64,000 bases of DNA from NCBI RefSeq assembly GCF_004310425.1, contig NZ_SIUB01000002.1, forward strand, positions 496,001 to 560,000, read 5' to 3'. Source of the DNA: Hansschlegelia quercus. GTDB lineage: Bacteria; Pseudomonadota; Alphaproteobacteria; Rhizobiales; Methylopilaceae. Shown piece by piece: positions 8,543 to 16,923 of the stretch. Position 1 is the first letter of the stretch. Each line of letters opens with the position of its first letter. Below the pieces are notes generated by a model. That model searched no databases, was not told the DNA's origin, and worked only from the letters and a program-made list of their open reading frames with translations. The translations under genes and the position numbers were made by a program.

Positions 8543-11500
8543 TCACGCCCTTTCCGGCAGCGGCGCGCGCGCGAACCGCTCGGTACCGTGGCCCAAAGCC
8601 TCTCTCAAGCCTGCAGACAGGCCCGTCGGCGGCATGGCTTCCCTGGACGCTAGCCGGGTGCGGCTGGCGCGCAACCTCTCGAAGGCGGCGGTGGCAAGTT
8701 CAGGATAGTTCTGGCTGTCGCCAAGCGCAGGTGCCGCGGCCTCCGACGATCCGGCTCCGAAGACGCGGTCCAGCAGGCCCGTCAACTGATCGAGAACGCC
8801 CGAACCCCTCTCGGGCGCCACCGCGTTCAGCGCGGCGAGCGGCTCTCGCTTCAGGGCCCCTTCGGCGTCCACGATGCCGGCCCCGTAGTTCGCGGTGTCG
8901 AATCCGCTGGGGACCTTCGCGGACAGGCGGACGACGGCGCGGAACATCTCCTGCAGGGTTCGACCCGGCGGGAGCTTCGCGATCAGCTCGTCGCGGCCGT
9001 GATGGGCCAGCCACAACGCCGCCACGCCGGCCATATGGGCGGTCGCGAACGAAGTGCCCTGGCCTCCGGACGCCGCGTTCGGCCCGGCCAGATTGCGCGC
9101 GTCGGCCCGCAGCACGAACTCGGCCGGGCCCGACACCGCGATGCTTGGGCCGGAACACGACCCACGCCACGGCTTTCCGGCCGCATTGACGCCCCCCAGC
9201 GCGATCACCTCGGGGTACCGGGCGGGCCAGACGACTTCGCCCACGCAGTTGCCAGCCGCCGCGAGCACGATGATGTTGGATTTGACGGCCGCCTGCACCG
9301 CGGCGCGTAGCGCGGCGCTGGAAATGCCGCCGAGGCTCATGGTGATGACATGCGCGCCCTTCAGCCGGGCATGGTTGATCGCCTGCGCCACCGGGCTCTG
9401 ATCGAAGACGGCGACGGACCGGACGCACCGGATCGGCGTGAGCGCCGCTTGCGGGGCCACGCCGCGCATGATCCCGGCCTTGGGACTAACCACGACGCTG
9501 CCTGTGCCGGTGCCATGGCCGGGGTTCGATCCGCCCGCCAACGGATCGAGCGCGCCCGGCTGCCCGAGTTCGACGAAGTTGGCCGCGCCGGCGGCCTCAT
9601 GGAGGCCGGCGCCGAGCTCGCTGTGTTTGGCGATGACGCCGGTGTCCGGCTGGAACACGCGGACGCCCTTGCCCTCGGCCGCTTTTCCCTTGGTCTGCGA
9701 TAGAGCCCAAGCCTCGGGCACCTTCGTGGTCTTAATCGCCCAGTCCTTGTCGGCCGGGCTGTCGTCGTCGTCGGCCCAGCACCAGAAGGTCAGCCCTCCG
9801 CTTTCCGGCCCCACAGATCTCGTTGCAGGCCGGTCGCCATCGAAGAAATCGGTTCCGAGATCCGGATCGACGGTCGACGCGCCGCTGATCCGCCGGACCA
9901 CGCGCGCGAGGTCGAACAGATCCGGCCGGTCGATCCGCGAGACGCCCGGTATCCGCAGCAGCCTGTGATTCTGTAGCTCGGGCGTCTCGTCAAACAGCGC
10001 CTGGACGTCGAGCGTGAGCCGCAGAGCCGACGACAGCGCCGCAGCCGTCGTGGCGTCGTCCGGCGCGTCACCCTCGAAGTTCAGCGTCATCCGGACATCG
10101 TCCTTGACGCCGCCTTGCTCCTGCTGGCGGAGCCAACCGTCGAGGATCGGCGAGAGATCGTCGAGCGCGAGATCGATGGGAACATCTGCGGCGGCCGCGT
10201 TCGCCGGATCCGAGGGTGACGCCGAACCGCCAGCAGCCGCGGCCAGCCCCGCATCGCGGCTTACGGCCTCGCCGTGCGCCGTGCCGGCCTGGTCTCCGTC
10301 GCGAACCATCTGCGGGAAGACAATATTCGCCGCCGCCTCAATCTCCGCGATCGTGCGCATCTTGGCGCGCCACACCGGTTCGACGGCGAACTCCCACTCG
10401 ACCGCGCTGAGATCCTGATCGAGCATGAAGCCGAAGGTCTGGACCTTGTCGTCGGCGACCGCGACGATGACCTTCCAAAAACGCGACGGGATCGGCACAC
10501 GCACCGTGCCGCTCTCGTCAACGCCCCTAAACTCGCGGTCGTTATCCGACAGCACCGGTGCGGCGAAGACGTTGAGGCGCTCCGCCGCGGCGGCGCGCAG
10601 CACCACGTTCTCGAGCGCTCCCCAATTGCGCGCCGCGGCGCGATTGAAGCCTGCGACCTGGGGCGAGCAGTTGGTGACATGGAACGTGTCGCCATTGGCG
10701 AAGCGGACCTCGTCATAGGTCCCGCCCCACGCGACGTCTTCGCGCCGCACGAGGTGGCCCTTGTCGAAGGCCTTGCGGTCCTTGCTGAAGAACAGGTCCG
10801 GCAACTGCTCGTTCGACGCGATGCGCGGGTCCGTGAACCAGCGCTCCTGGTCGTTGTCACCCATCCCCCCGAGGCCGTCGCGGGTGTAATCATGGTCCGG
10901 CCGCAACTCGGGCCGCTTGCGTGCCGGATTGGCGTCGACATTCGCCGCCGTCACCCAGGCGAGGCGGCGGCGCCGATGCATGATGACCGAGAAATGGTGA
11001 TAGGCGATCTCGACGCCGCCATCTGGAAACCGCACCGCGTCGGCGTTGTCCGCCGGCTGCGGCATCGGGATCTCGACGCCGAGGAATTTGGCGTCGTACC
11101 CCTTTCGGGTCCCGTAGTCGCGATCGCGGACCGGCTCGACTATCGCCTCGGTCGATGGAGCGGCGGCGGGAGCCGGCCACTTCGCGAGCGCCGAGTCGCC
11201 GGCCGCCTTGTGTGGCGCCACCATCGCGGGCGCGCCGGCCTCGATCGTGATGCGGATCGGAAGGTCGAACGTCATGCGCGGCGTGGCCGGGTCGGGGCGG
11301 ACGGCGCGTTCTTGCATTTCGAGCTCCTCCCAGGCTCGGTCACCCGCGTTCGCGCCGGGCGACGGCGTGTGGGCGAACCATACGCCGGCGTCGATCACGC
11401 GTGAGTCGAGATTCAGTGCGTGTGAGGGGACGCTGTAATTTGCCTCTAGGTAGCGTCCGCCGAAGTGCAGCCCGACGACGTGCCCATTCGCGATGTCGAT

Positions 11501-12385
11501 GACGGCCGATCCGGAATTGCCGCCGAGCGTCGAACTATCATGGGTCATCGCGAGGACGTTGTGATCGAAGCTCGTTACCGTCTGGCTGTCCTGCACGGTC
11601 CCCGGTTGGAGACGCTTGACGTTGTAGACTCCCCCGAACACCCGGTCTTGGACGGACGCGGAATTGCGCGGATCGAAAGCCGGGTAGCCGATGACAGCCA
11701 CCTCCTTTCGCCGCAGATCGTCTGGATGGGCGACGCTTAACTTTAGAGGCGCCGACGCCCTTCTAAGACCGGAGACCCTAAGCAGCGCCATGTCCCAGTA
11801 AGGATGGATCAGAACTACGTCGGCCACTCTCAGCAGTTCGTCGGGATCGTCCTCGCTCTCTTTCTTGAAATCGATTCCGGCGTGGTGCCCTGGGCGGAAC
11901 TTGAGAGCCGAAAGGCCCAGGCCGCTCGTGAAGATCTCTGCGACGTGGCGGTTAGTCATCAGCAGTTCGTCCCCGACCACGAAACCGGTGCCGCCATAGG
12001 GAAGCGTCGGATGGCCGGGCAGTTCGATCCGGCCGACCGACTGTAGCGCGGCCGTGATCACCCCTTTCGGTGCCGCTTTGTTGAGATGGACCCAAGAGGA
12101 ATGTGAGACAGAGTAGCTTCCACCGACGATCCGGATGGCGGGCCTCAACTCCGGCAGGATGATCGCTTCGAGGTTGAAAAGCTCGTTGGACGAAAGCGCC
12201 GCCCCGCGGTTGAGCTTGCTTGTGGCCTCGAGAGCGGCTTCTACCCCGGCCGCTCGGCTCGACCAATTTGGGGTCGACGCCTCTTCGCCGATCTCGCCGC
12301 CCAGCGCGACGAGTTTCTCTATCGTTGCTACACCCCCAATTTTTTGTAAATAATTCAGTAGTTTAAGCTCTTTATCAATTTTCAT
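8543..12385 (-). CDS. Trypsin-like protease / DNA-RNA non-specific endonuclease / subtilisin-like protease fusion
   Basis: One 1280-residue polypeptide carries three hydrolase domains. A trypsin-like protease comes first: TNRHVAEIF with His147, HPYWDMALL with Asp198, GGNSGSAV with Ser291. Next is a DNA/RNA non-specific endonuclease (NUC1 type): FDKGHLVRRED with His544, then TNCSPQVAGFNR and the metal-binding Asn segment NWGALEN. Last is a subtilase: VFQPDTGV with Asp914, GHGTGTGS with His957, oxyanion AAGNC, GQGTSFATAHMAG with Ser1112. Linkers around 385-420 and 705-740 (Ala/Pro/Gly-rich) could be cleavage sites. I chose ATG 12385 because GGGGAGG lies 7 bp upstream; a longer reading from 12475 lacks such a site. 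This is the first gene of the operon. No secretion signal, so it would act on cytoplasmic targets. The individual domains are clear; the combined function is inferred. Confidence 0.92.
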   Translation of the reverse strand: MKIDKELKLLNYLQKIGGVATIEKLVALGGEIGEEASTPNWSSRAAGVEAALEATSKLNRGAALSSNELFNLEAIILPELRPAIRIVGGSYSVSHSSWVHLNKAAPKGVITAALQSVGRIELPGHPTLPYGGTGFVVGDELLMTNRHVAEIFTSGLGLSALKFRPGHHAGIDFKKESEDDPDELLRVADVVLIHPYWDMALLRVSGLRRASAPLKLSVAHPDDLRRKEVAVIGYPAFDPRNSASVQDRVFGGVYNVKRLQPGTVQDSQTVTSFDHNVLAMTHDSSTLGGNSGSAVIDIANGHVVGLHFGGRYLEANYSVPSHALNLDSRVIDAGVWFAHTPSPGANAGDRAWEELEMQERAVRPDPATPRMTFDLPIRITIEAGAPAMVAPHKAAGDSALAKWPAPAAAPSTEAIVEPVRDRDYGTRKGYDAKFLGVEIPMPQPADNADAVRFPDGGVEIAYHHFSVIMHRRRRLAWVTAANVDANPARKRPELRPDHDYTRDGLGGMGDNDQERWFTDPRIASNEQLPDLFFSKDRKAFDKGHLVRREDVAWGGTYDEVRFANGDTFHVTNCSPQVAGFNRAAARNWGALENVVLRAAAAERLNVFAAPVLSDNDREFRGVDESGTVRVPIPSRFWKVIVAVADDKVQTFGFMLDQDLSAVEWEFAVEPVWRAKMRTIAEIEAAANIVFPQMVRDGDQAGTAHGEAVSRDAGLAAAAGGSASPSDPANAAAADVPIDLALDDLSPILDGWLRQQEQGGVKDDVRMTLNFEGDAPDDATTAAALSSALRLTLDVQALFDETPELQNHRLLRIPGVSRIDRPDLFDLARVVRRISGASTVDPDLGTDFFDGDRPATRSVGPESGGLTFWCWADDDDSPADKDWAIKTTKVPEAWALSQTKGKAAEGKGVRVFQPDTGVIAKHSELGAGLHEAAGAANFVELGQPGALDPLAGGSNPGHGTGTGSVVVSPKAGIMRGVAPQAALTPIRCVRSVAVFDQSPVAQAINHARLKGAHVITMSLGGISSAALRAAVQAAVKSNIIVLAAAGNCVGEVVWPARYPEVIALGGVNAAGKPWRGSCSGPSIAVSGPAEFVLRADARNLAGPNAASGGQGTSFATAHMAGVAALWLAHHGRDELIAKLPPGRTLQEMFRAVVRLSAKVPSGFDTANYGAGIVDAEGALKREPLAALNAVAPERGSGVLDQLTGLLDRVFGAGSSEAAAPALGDSQNYPELATAAFERLRASRTRLASREAMPPTGLSAGLREALGHGTERFARAPLPERA

Positions 12386-12465
12386 CGCGCGCCTCCCCAC
12401 AAGCCGCTCTAATCCTCGCAATGAGCGCTGTGTTCTCCGTCCCCGAGAGCCTATGAAGACCGCGA

Positions 12466-12481
12466 TTTTACACAAGTAAAA
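12466..12481. promoter_or_regulatory. Palindrome upstream of conflict operon
   Basis: TTTTACACAAGTAAAA has perfect 6-bp arms (TTTTAC/GTAAAA) around a 4-bp centre. It lies about 80 bp upstream of the first operon gene (start 12385) in an AT-richer pocket, where an operator or promoter is expected. No matching regulator gene is present inside the visible operon. It is a candidate site only. Confidence 0.35.
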
Positions 12482-13112
12482 GTAGTGCGAAGGTTAGGTG
12501 TCGGCCGCCGCCGGCGGCATAATGCCGAACAGCTCATGTCGCCGCGGCCCGAATGGCATGCCAGGCGCTGCCGAGACCGGCTGCTGATATTCGCAGCGTC
12601 CCGCTCCCCTCGAACACGATGCGACGGACGGTGGGTAAGTCGAGGTTGAACGGACAGAACGTCGGGGGCCCGCGGGCGTCATCGGGGACGCGCAAAGTGC
12701 TCGCAGAAAGGCTCCAGGCTGAGTGCTGCGATGTCCGCAGCCTCATGAAAGATCGGGTTCCGCCTTTTGCAATGTCAGCTCTCGGGCGACCAGCTGATTT
12801 CCGCTTCTGGCGCCAAGCGGCGGTCGCTGGCGTCGCAGCCTGACACGTAGCGGACGTCCGGTACGGCTCCATGAGCCCTCGATGATCGTCGGCTCGAGCG
12901 CGCGATGTTCCGACTTCGCTGAGCCCCTCGGGGCCACCAGGGCATTGGGCGCTTATATGGAGCCCGCTCGGCCACGCGGTCTCATCGGGATTGCTCGCCG
13001 GGGGTCACCGCTACCGCCGGGAGCCGCCTGTGATGAGAGCCCCATCGTGCTCGGCCGCGGCAAATAGTTCTTCCGATTGTCCCGGATCGCCGCTGCGGGT
13101 CCACTCCGTTTG
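12482..13112. other. About 630 bp without a convincing gene
   Basis: Several short open frames exist on both strands but none has a clear ribosome-binding site, recognisable domain or consistent coding pattern. The stretch separates the conflict operon from the MarR group and may be degenerate DNA or a junction between a transferred island and older chromosome. Confidence 0.5.
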
Positions 13113-13745
13113 TCAGCGGGTCAGGACGAGGTGGGTGGCCAACTCCATCGGCACCGCCTCTGTCACCTTGTACCCAAGGCTCGGCAGGTCAACGCCGGCG
13201 AACAACGATTCTCCGCGGCCGAGTACGACCGGGGAGATCGCTAGGTGCATTTCATCGATCGCTCCCGCCAGCAGGTACTGACGCACCGTGGAGACGCCAC
13301 CGCCGATTTTCACGTCCAGGTCGCCCGCAGCGGCCTGAGCCTGAACGAGCGCCGCCTCTATGCCGTCTGTGACAAAATGGAAGGTCGTCCCGCCCTCCAT
13401 CACAATCGGTGGCCGGGCGTGGTGGGTGAGGATGAAGGTCGGTGCGTGATAAGGGGGATTGTCGCCCCACCAGCCCTTCCATGCGTCGTCCGGCCATGCG
13501 CCGCGGATCGGCCCGAACATGTTTCGGCCGATGATGAAGGCGCCGAAGCCTTTCATGCCGGCATCGGCGAAACGATCCTCAGTCCCGCCATCCTGGCCCG
13601 TCATCGATCGAAACGCGCGGGTCGGGAAGAACCAGTTCATCACTTCGCCTCCGCGCTTTCCTAGCGGATGCTCCAAACCTTGATCTGGGCCCGCCCCGAA
13701 CCCGTCGATGGATACGCCGAAACCCGCTACGCGCACCTTGCCCAT
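13113..13745 (-). CDS. Dihydrofolate reductase family protein (RibD C-terminal type)
   Basis: This 210-residue protein begins VRVAGFGVSIDGF, the typical first strand of the RibD-C/DHFR-like fold, followed by FGAFIIGRNMFG and FILTHHARPP. Near the C-terminus it has DVKIGGGVSTVRQYL, the glycine-rich NADPH-binding segment, and DEMHLAISPVVLGRG. These proteins are NAD(P)H-dependent reductases of mostly unknown substrate, not true folate enzymes. GGAGG precedes the ATG. It is on the same strand as the SRPBCC and MarR genes and probably belongs to one detoxification or stress regulon with them. Confidence 0.9.
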   Translation of the reverse strand: MGKVRVAGFGVSIDGFGAGPDQGLEHPLGKRGGEVMNWFFPTRAFRSMTGQDGGTEDRFADAGMKGFGAFIIGRNMFGPIRGAWPDDAWKGWWGDNPPYHAPTFILTHHARPPIVMEGGTTFHFVTDGIEAALVQAQAAAGDLDVKIGGGVSTVRQYLLAGAIDEMHLAISPVVLGRGESLFAGVDLPSLGYKVTEAVPMELATHLVLTR

Positions 13746-13882
13746 AAGGGGCCTCCGTCTGATACTGAACTGCTGCGTGACCTTCCCGCCGCCGGATCGT
13801 CGTCGCGCCCACAGGCCTCGCGCGGGTGAAGACGCCGATAGGCAGTAGGTTCTGCACCTGCGGCTCCATCGAGCCTTTGGCC

Positions 13883-14401
13883 TCAGACGTTTGCATCAAG
13901 GACGCCGACAAGGTCGTCCAGCTGCTCTAATTGCGCGCCCCAGCCGCTTGTGCTTCCAGACGCCATCGCGTCGTCGAGTGCTTCTTTGGAAGGATAAAGT
14001 TCGCGCACCACGATCCGTGTCGCGCCGTCCTTTTCCTGGAAGATTACCGTGCTGACGGCCCCACCCTCTCCGCCTTCATCATTGGTCCAGACGAGGCGGG
14101 AGTTTGGCGTAACATCGATGTAGCGGCCAAAGAACGCCATGGGCTGCTCCGATGCAGGGTGGCCCATCACCAAACGGTACGAGCCGCCTGTGCGAACATC
14201 AGCCTCGAACGAGATCAGGGTGACACCGCAGGATTTGGGCGCCCACCACCGCTGGAAAAGCTCTGGCTTCGACCATGCTTCGAATACGATGCACGCCCGG
14301 CCATTGACCGTTCCAGTGATGACAAGCTCTCGGTCCGATATCCGCTCTACCGTTGTGCGGGCTTCCCCTTGGGTGCGATCACCCTGTTTGCTCGCGTCCA
14401 T
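13883..14401 (-). CDS. SRPBCC (AHSA1-like) family protein
   Basis: 172 residues with the SRPBCC/AHA1-type ligand-binding pattern: the start of the fold at ISDRELVITGTVNG, then VFEAWSKPELFQRWWAPKS, the very characteristic W-W motif, then GGSYRLVMGHPA and the C-terminal helix LDDAMASGSTSGWGAQLEQLDDL. Such proteins bind hydrophobic small molecules; the ligand is unknown. GGGAGA precedes the ATG at 14401. It lies 141 bp downstream of marR on the same strand, a common arrangement with VOC and GyrI-like neighbours. Confidence 0.92.
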   Translation of the reverse strand: MDASKQGDRTQGEARTTVERISDRELVITGTVNGRACIVFEAWSKPELFQRWWAPKSCGVTLISFEADVRTGGSYRLVMGHPASEQPMAFFGRYIDVTPNSRLVWTNDEGGEGGAVSTVIFQEKDGATRIVVRELYPSKEALDDAMASGSTSGWGAQLEQLDDLVGVLDANV

Positions 14402-14542
14402 CGAGCGTCTCCCTCTGTTTCATTCCTCCAAAACTGGTCCAGCGTCGAAATATGAGGTCCAAGGGTGGCGGTATTTTTCGATCCATGCTGTCTCGTCCGC
14501 CCGCCGGCTCAGGCCGCGCTTGCACCTCTTCGCCAATCATCG

Positions 14543-14983
14543 TCACGCCAGCGCGCTAAGGGCAGTCCGGAGCTCGCAGGCGTCCAGCGCCGGTAGTCCA
14601 GCCTCGACCGCTGCGTGGGTCTCGCGCCAGATCGGCACCGCCGAGGCGAGCGTCTCCCGACCCCGGTCGGTGAGAACCAACAGGCGACTGCGACGATCGT
14701 CGGGATTGATCTCAGCGGTCACCAGCCCTTGCCGCTCTAGTGGCTTCAGCGCCGCTGTGAGTGTCGTTCGATCCATCGCCAGCAGCTTCGCCACCGGCGC
14801 CATCGCCGGGGGCTCGGGCCGGTTGAGCGACATGAGAAGGGAGAACTGACCGTTGGTGATCCCCACCGGTCGCAGCGCATCGTCGAAGCGCCGCGCCAGC
14901 GCCCGAGCCGCTCGCTGAGTATGCAGGCACAGGCAGGTGTCCCGGACCTCCAGCGTCGTCTCAAACGGAACCAACTTTGACAT
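14543..14983 (-). CDS. MarR-family transcriptional regulator
   Basis: A 146-residue winged-helix repressor. Visible parts are the N-terminal dimerisation helix CLHTQRAARALARRFDDALR, the DNA-reading helices MAPVAKLLAMDRTTLTAALKPLERQGLV and the wing INPDDRRSRLLVLTDRG, which is the MarR hallmark. It is divergent from the VOC gene. A perfect 16-bp palindrome lies only 10 bp upstream of its start, so autorepression and control of both transcripts are likely. The inducing ligand is unknown. Confidence 0.95.
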   Translation of the reverse strand: MSKLVPFETTLEVRDTCLCLHTQRAARALARRFDDALRPVGITNGQFSLLMSLNRPEPPAMAPVAKLLAMDRTTLTAALKPLERQGLVTAEINPDDRRSRLLVLTDRGRETLASAVPIWRETHAAVEAGLPALDACELRTALSALA

Positions 14984-14992
14984 GGCTCATGT

Positions 14993-15008
14993 ACGTTGAT
15001 ATCAACGT
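14993..15008. promoter_or_regulatory. MarR operator (perfect 16-bp palindrome)
   Basis: ACGTTGATATCAACGT is perfectly self-complementary. It lies between the divergent marR start (14983) and VOC start (15031). TTGATATCAA-type palindromes are usual MarR-family operators. Occupancy would block both promoters. Confidence 0.75.
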
Positions 15009-15030
15009 GATCGTCAACAGGAGAGAGGGC

Positions 15031-15795
15031 ATGGCGGCGAGCGAAGGTGGGTTCGTCTGGTATGAGCTGATGACGAGCGACGTGAGCGCCGCTGCGGCCT
15101 TCTATGCCAAGGTGGCCGGCTGGAGCATGGCCTACTCACAAATTCCGGGCATGGACTACACGCTCGCGAAAGTCGGGAAGCGGCAGGTCGCCGGCCTGAT
15201 GGGTTTTCCACCCGCCATCAAAAACAAGCAGCCGATGTGGTTCGGCTACATCCTCGTCGCTGATGTCGACGACATGGCGAAGAGGGTTCGCGATGCCGGG
15301 GGCACCGTGCATCGTGAGCCGACCGACATACCGAACGTAGGCCGGTTTGCGGTCGTCGCCGATCCGCAGGGAGCGATGTTCATGCTGTTTCGAGGCAGCG
15401 GTGAACCCGCGCCCGAACTCGCCGCCGACGCGCCGGGCACGGTTGGCTGGCGCGAACTGCATACGACCGATTGGGAGGAAGCTCTTGCCTTCTATCAGGA
15501 CCTGTTCGCCTGGGAGATATCCATGGCGAAAGACATGGGCCCGATGGGCGTCTATCAGACCTTTTCGGTCGCTGGCGCGTGGACAGGTGGGATGATGAAG
15601 GGCGGCGGGTCGCCGTATCCTCATTGGCTTTACTACATCAACGTCGACGACATCGACGCGGCCGCCATGCGCGTCGCCGAGGCGGGCGGCCAAGTGCAGC
15701 ACGGCCCACACGAGGTGCCCGGCGGCAACTGGATCGTCATGGGCAAGGATCCTCAAGGCGCCGAGTTCGCCCTCACCGGATCGCGTCAGACGTGA
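15031..15795 (+). CDS. VOC family protein, two glyoxalase-fold halves
   Basis: 254 residues made of two homologous vicinal-oxygen-chelate halves. The first opens FVWYELMTSDVSAAAAFYAKVAGW and the second VGWRELHTTDWEEALAFYQDLFAW. Each ends with a PQGA segment (DPQGAMFML, DPQGAEFAL). The family covers glyoxalases, dioxygenases and drug-binding resistance proteins; the substrate is not predictable here. I chose ATG 15031 because AGGAGAGAG lies just upstream; an earlier in-frame ATG (14977) would place the operator inside the gene. Its stop overlaps the GTG of the GyrI-like gene (GTGA), so the two are probably co-translated. Confidence 0.93.
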   Translation: MAASEGGFVWYELMTSDVSAAAAFYAKVAGWSMAYSQIPGMDYTLAKVGKRQVAGLMGFPPAIKNKQPMWFGYILVADVDDMAKRVRDAGGTVHREPTDIPNVGRFAVVADPQGAMFMLFRGSGEPAPELAADAPGTVGWRELHTTDWEEALAFYQDLFAWEISMAKDMGPMGVYQTFSVAGAWTGGMMKGGGSPYPHWLYYINVDDIDAAAMRVAEAGGQVQHGPHEVPGGNWIVMGKDPQGAEFALTGSRQT

Positions 15796-16454
15796 GCACA
15801 GCTCCATTCTCACAACGCGTTCTCGAGACTCCGACGATAGTCTCGGTCGCCGAGCAGAGCGCTGCGATCATCAAGATCATTGTCCCCAAGGCTGCCATCC
15901 GAGCCGTGATGCCGCCCGCTATCAAAGAGCTAACCGCGACGCTGGCGGCGCAGGGCATCGCCCCGGCGGGCCCAATGTTCACGCATCACTTGGCGATGGA
16001 TGACGCTGTATTCGACTTCGAGGTCGGGTTCCCCATCGACGGTTCTTTGGCGGAGACAGGGCGGTTACGTTTCGGAAGGTTGCCAGAGGTGGTGGTGGCT
16101 CGTGCGATTTACCGCGGTGGCTATGAGGGTCTCTCCGCCGCGTGGGGCGAGTTGCGGCAGTGGACCGAAACGAATGGGCACCAGAAAGCCATCGACCTCT
16201 GGGAGGTTTATGCCCTCGGTCCCGAGACCGGCAGCAACACCGCCGAGTGGCGGACCGAGCTCAATCAGCCAATCAGCGGTCATGTTCATCGGCGCGATGA
16301 CGCTGCTGACTACGGCTCTCTTTGTCCTGCTGCACGAGGTCCGCATGTCCATGGGCGGCTTCGCGCACGAGGAACTATAGGGCCCTCGCCTTCCAGCGAT
16401 GCTCGAGGCTGTATAAAAAGCTCGGTTATTCTTGCGACATCAGAGATTTATTGA
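15792..16454 (+). CDS. GyrI-like small-molecule-binding protein with an abnormal C-terminal extension
   Basis: From GTG 15792 the protein matches the GyrI/SbmC (AraC effector-binding) fold: VLETPTIVSVAEQ, GPMFTHHLAMDDAVFDFEVGFPI, LPEVVVARAIYRGGYEGLSAAWGEL and the usual ending WEVYALGPETG...AEWRTELNQPI. The family normally stops about here (~160 residues), yet the frame runs on for about 58 residues that look non-coding, to 16454, overlapping the 3' end of the convergent XRE gene. In another frame, 16282-16380 encodes a short hydrophobic peptide. The original stop was probably lost by a small deletion or recombination. The GyrI domain itself seems intact. Confidence 0.8.
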   Translation: MSTAPFSQRVLETPTIVSVAEQSAAIIKIIVPKAAIRAVMPPAIKELTATLAAQGIAPAGPMFTHHLAMDDAVFDFEVGFPIDGSLAETGRLRFGRLPEVVVARAIYRGGYEGLSAAWGELRQWTETNGHQKAIDLWEVYALGPETGSNTAEWRTELNQPISGHVHRRDDAADYGSLCPAARGPHVHGRLRARGTIGPSPSSDARGCIKSSVILATSEIY

Positions 16455-16668
16455 CTCGTATCGTCATCGAAAGATCTTCATCTAACAGTTCAACGCCGGC
16501 CTCGTAGAACACATCGATGATTTTAAGGATAGTCCGTTCGCGTGGCTTAGTGAGGTTGCTCTCGAGCTGTGAGATGGTGTCTCGCGAAAAGCCGCAACGA
16601 GACGCCAGGTCCTGCTGTGACCAACCGACGATTATCCGCGCAGCCTTCACTAACTGAGCGTTAACCAT
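16426..16668 (-). CDS. XRE-family HTH regulator (small)
   Basis: An 80-residue protein consisting of one helix-turn-helix: LVKAARIIVGWSQQDLASRCGFSRDTISQLESNLTKPR, the classical Cro/C1 pattern, followed by a short helix and a strand that may dimerise. Small XRE proteins like this often regulate mobile elements or restriction and toxin modules. Upstream lies an inverted repeat (16680-16700) suited to autorepression. It marks the left side of the probable mobile island. Confidence 0.9.
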   Translation of the reverse strand: MVNAQLVKAARIIVGWSQQDLASRCGFSRDTISQLESNLTKPRERTILKIIDVFYEAGVELLDEDLSMTIRVNKSLMSQE

Positions 16669-16679
16669 AATCCCTAACT

Positions 16680-16700
16680 AACCCTTCACGGTGCAGGGTT
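16680..16700. promoter_or_regulatory. Candidate XRE operator (inverted repeat)
   Basis: AACCCT (16680-16685) and AGGGTT (16695-16700) form a 6-bp inverted repeat with a 9-bp centre, starting 12 bp upstream of the XRE start codon. A second, longer-range inverted repeat overlaps it: GTGCAGGG (16691-16698) and CCCTGCAC (16724-16731). Confidence 0.5.
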
Positions 16701-16923
16701 TGCTATTGCAGGCGCGTCGCGATCCCTGCACTCTCAGCACGTTCCCGATGATCGGGCAAAAGGCGCGATCCTTGATCTCGCGCCTACTGACGGGCCGCTC
16801 CACCTAGGATCAACGCTAAAGCCGATTCTCGCAACGAGACTGGCTTGCGTCCCGTCCACCTGTCGACTTTGGCCCGGAGTATCCCGGGAACCAGTCGCGC
16901 ATCCACCAATCCCTGTTCGTGTA

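Noticed and set aside
10274-11404. A 376-residue plus-strand frame
   Set aside because: Antisense to the nuclease part of the multi-hydrolase gene, whose motifs are intact.
7379-12385. Periplasmic DegP/HtrA-type quality-control proteases
   Set aside because: No signal peptides, no PDZ domains and an operon with STAND and GTPase-like partners point to cytoplasmic conflict proteins.
12494-13067. Several 60-110-residue frames on both strands
   Set aside because: Mutually overlapping, no ribosome-binding sites, no domains; more like chance frames or decayed DNA.
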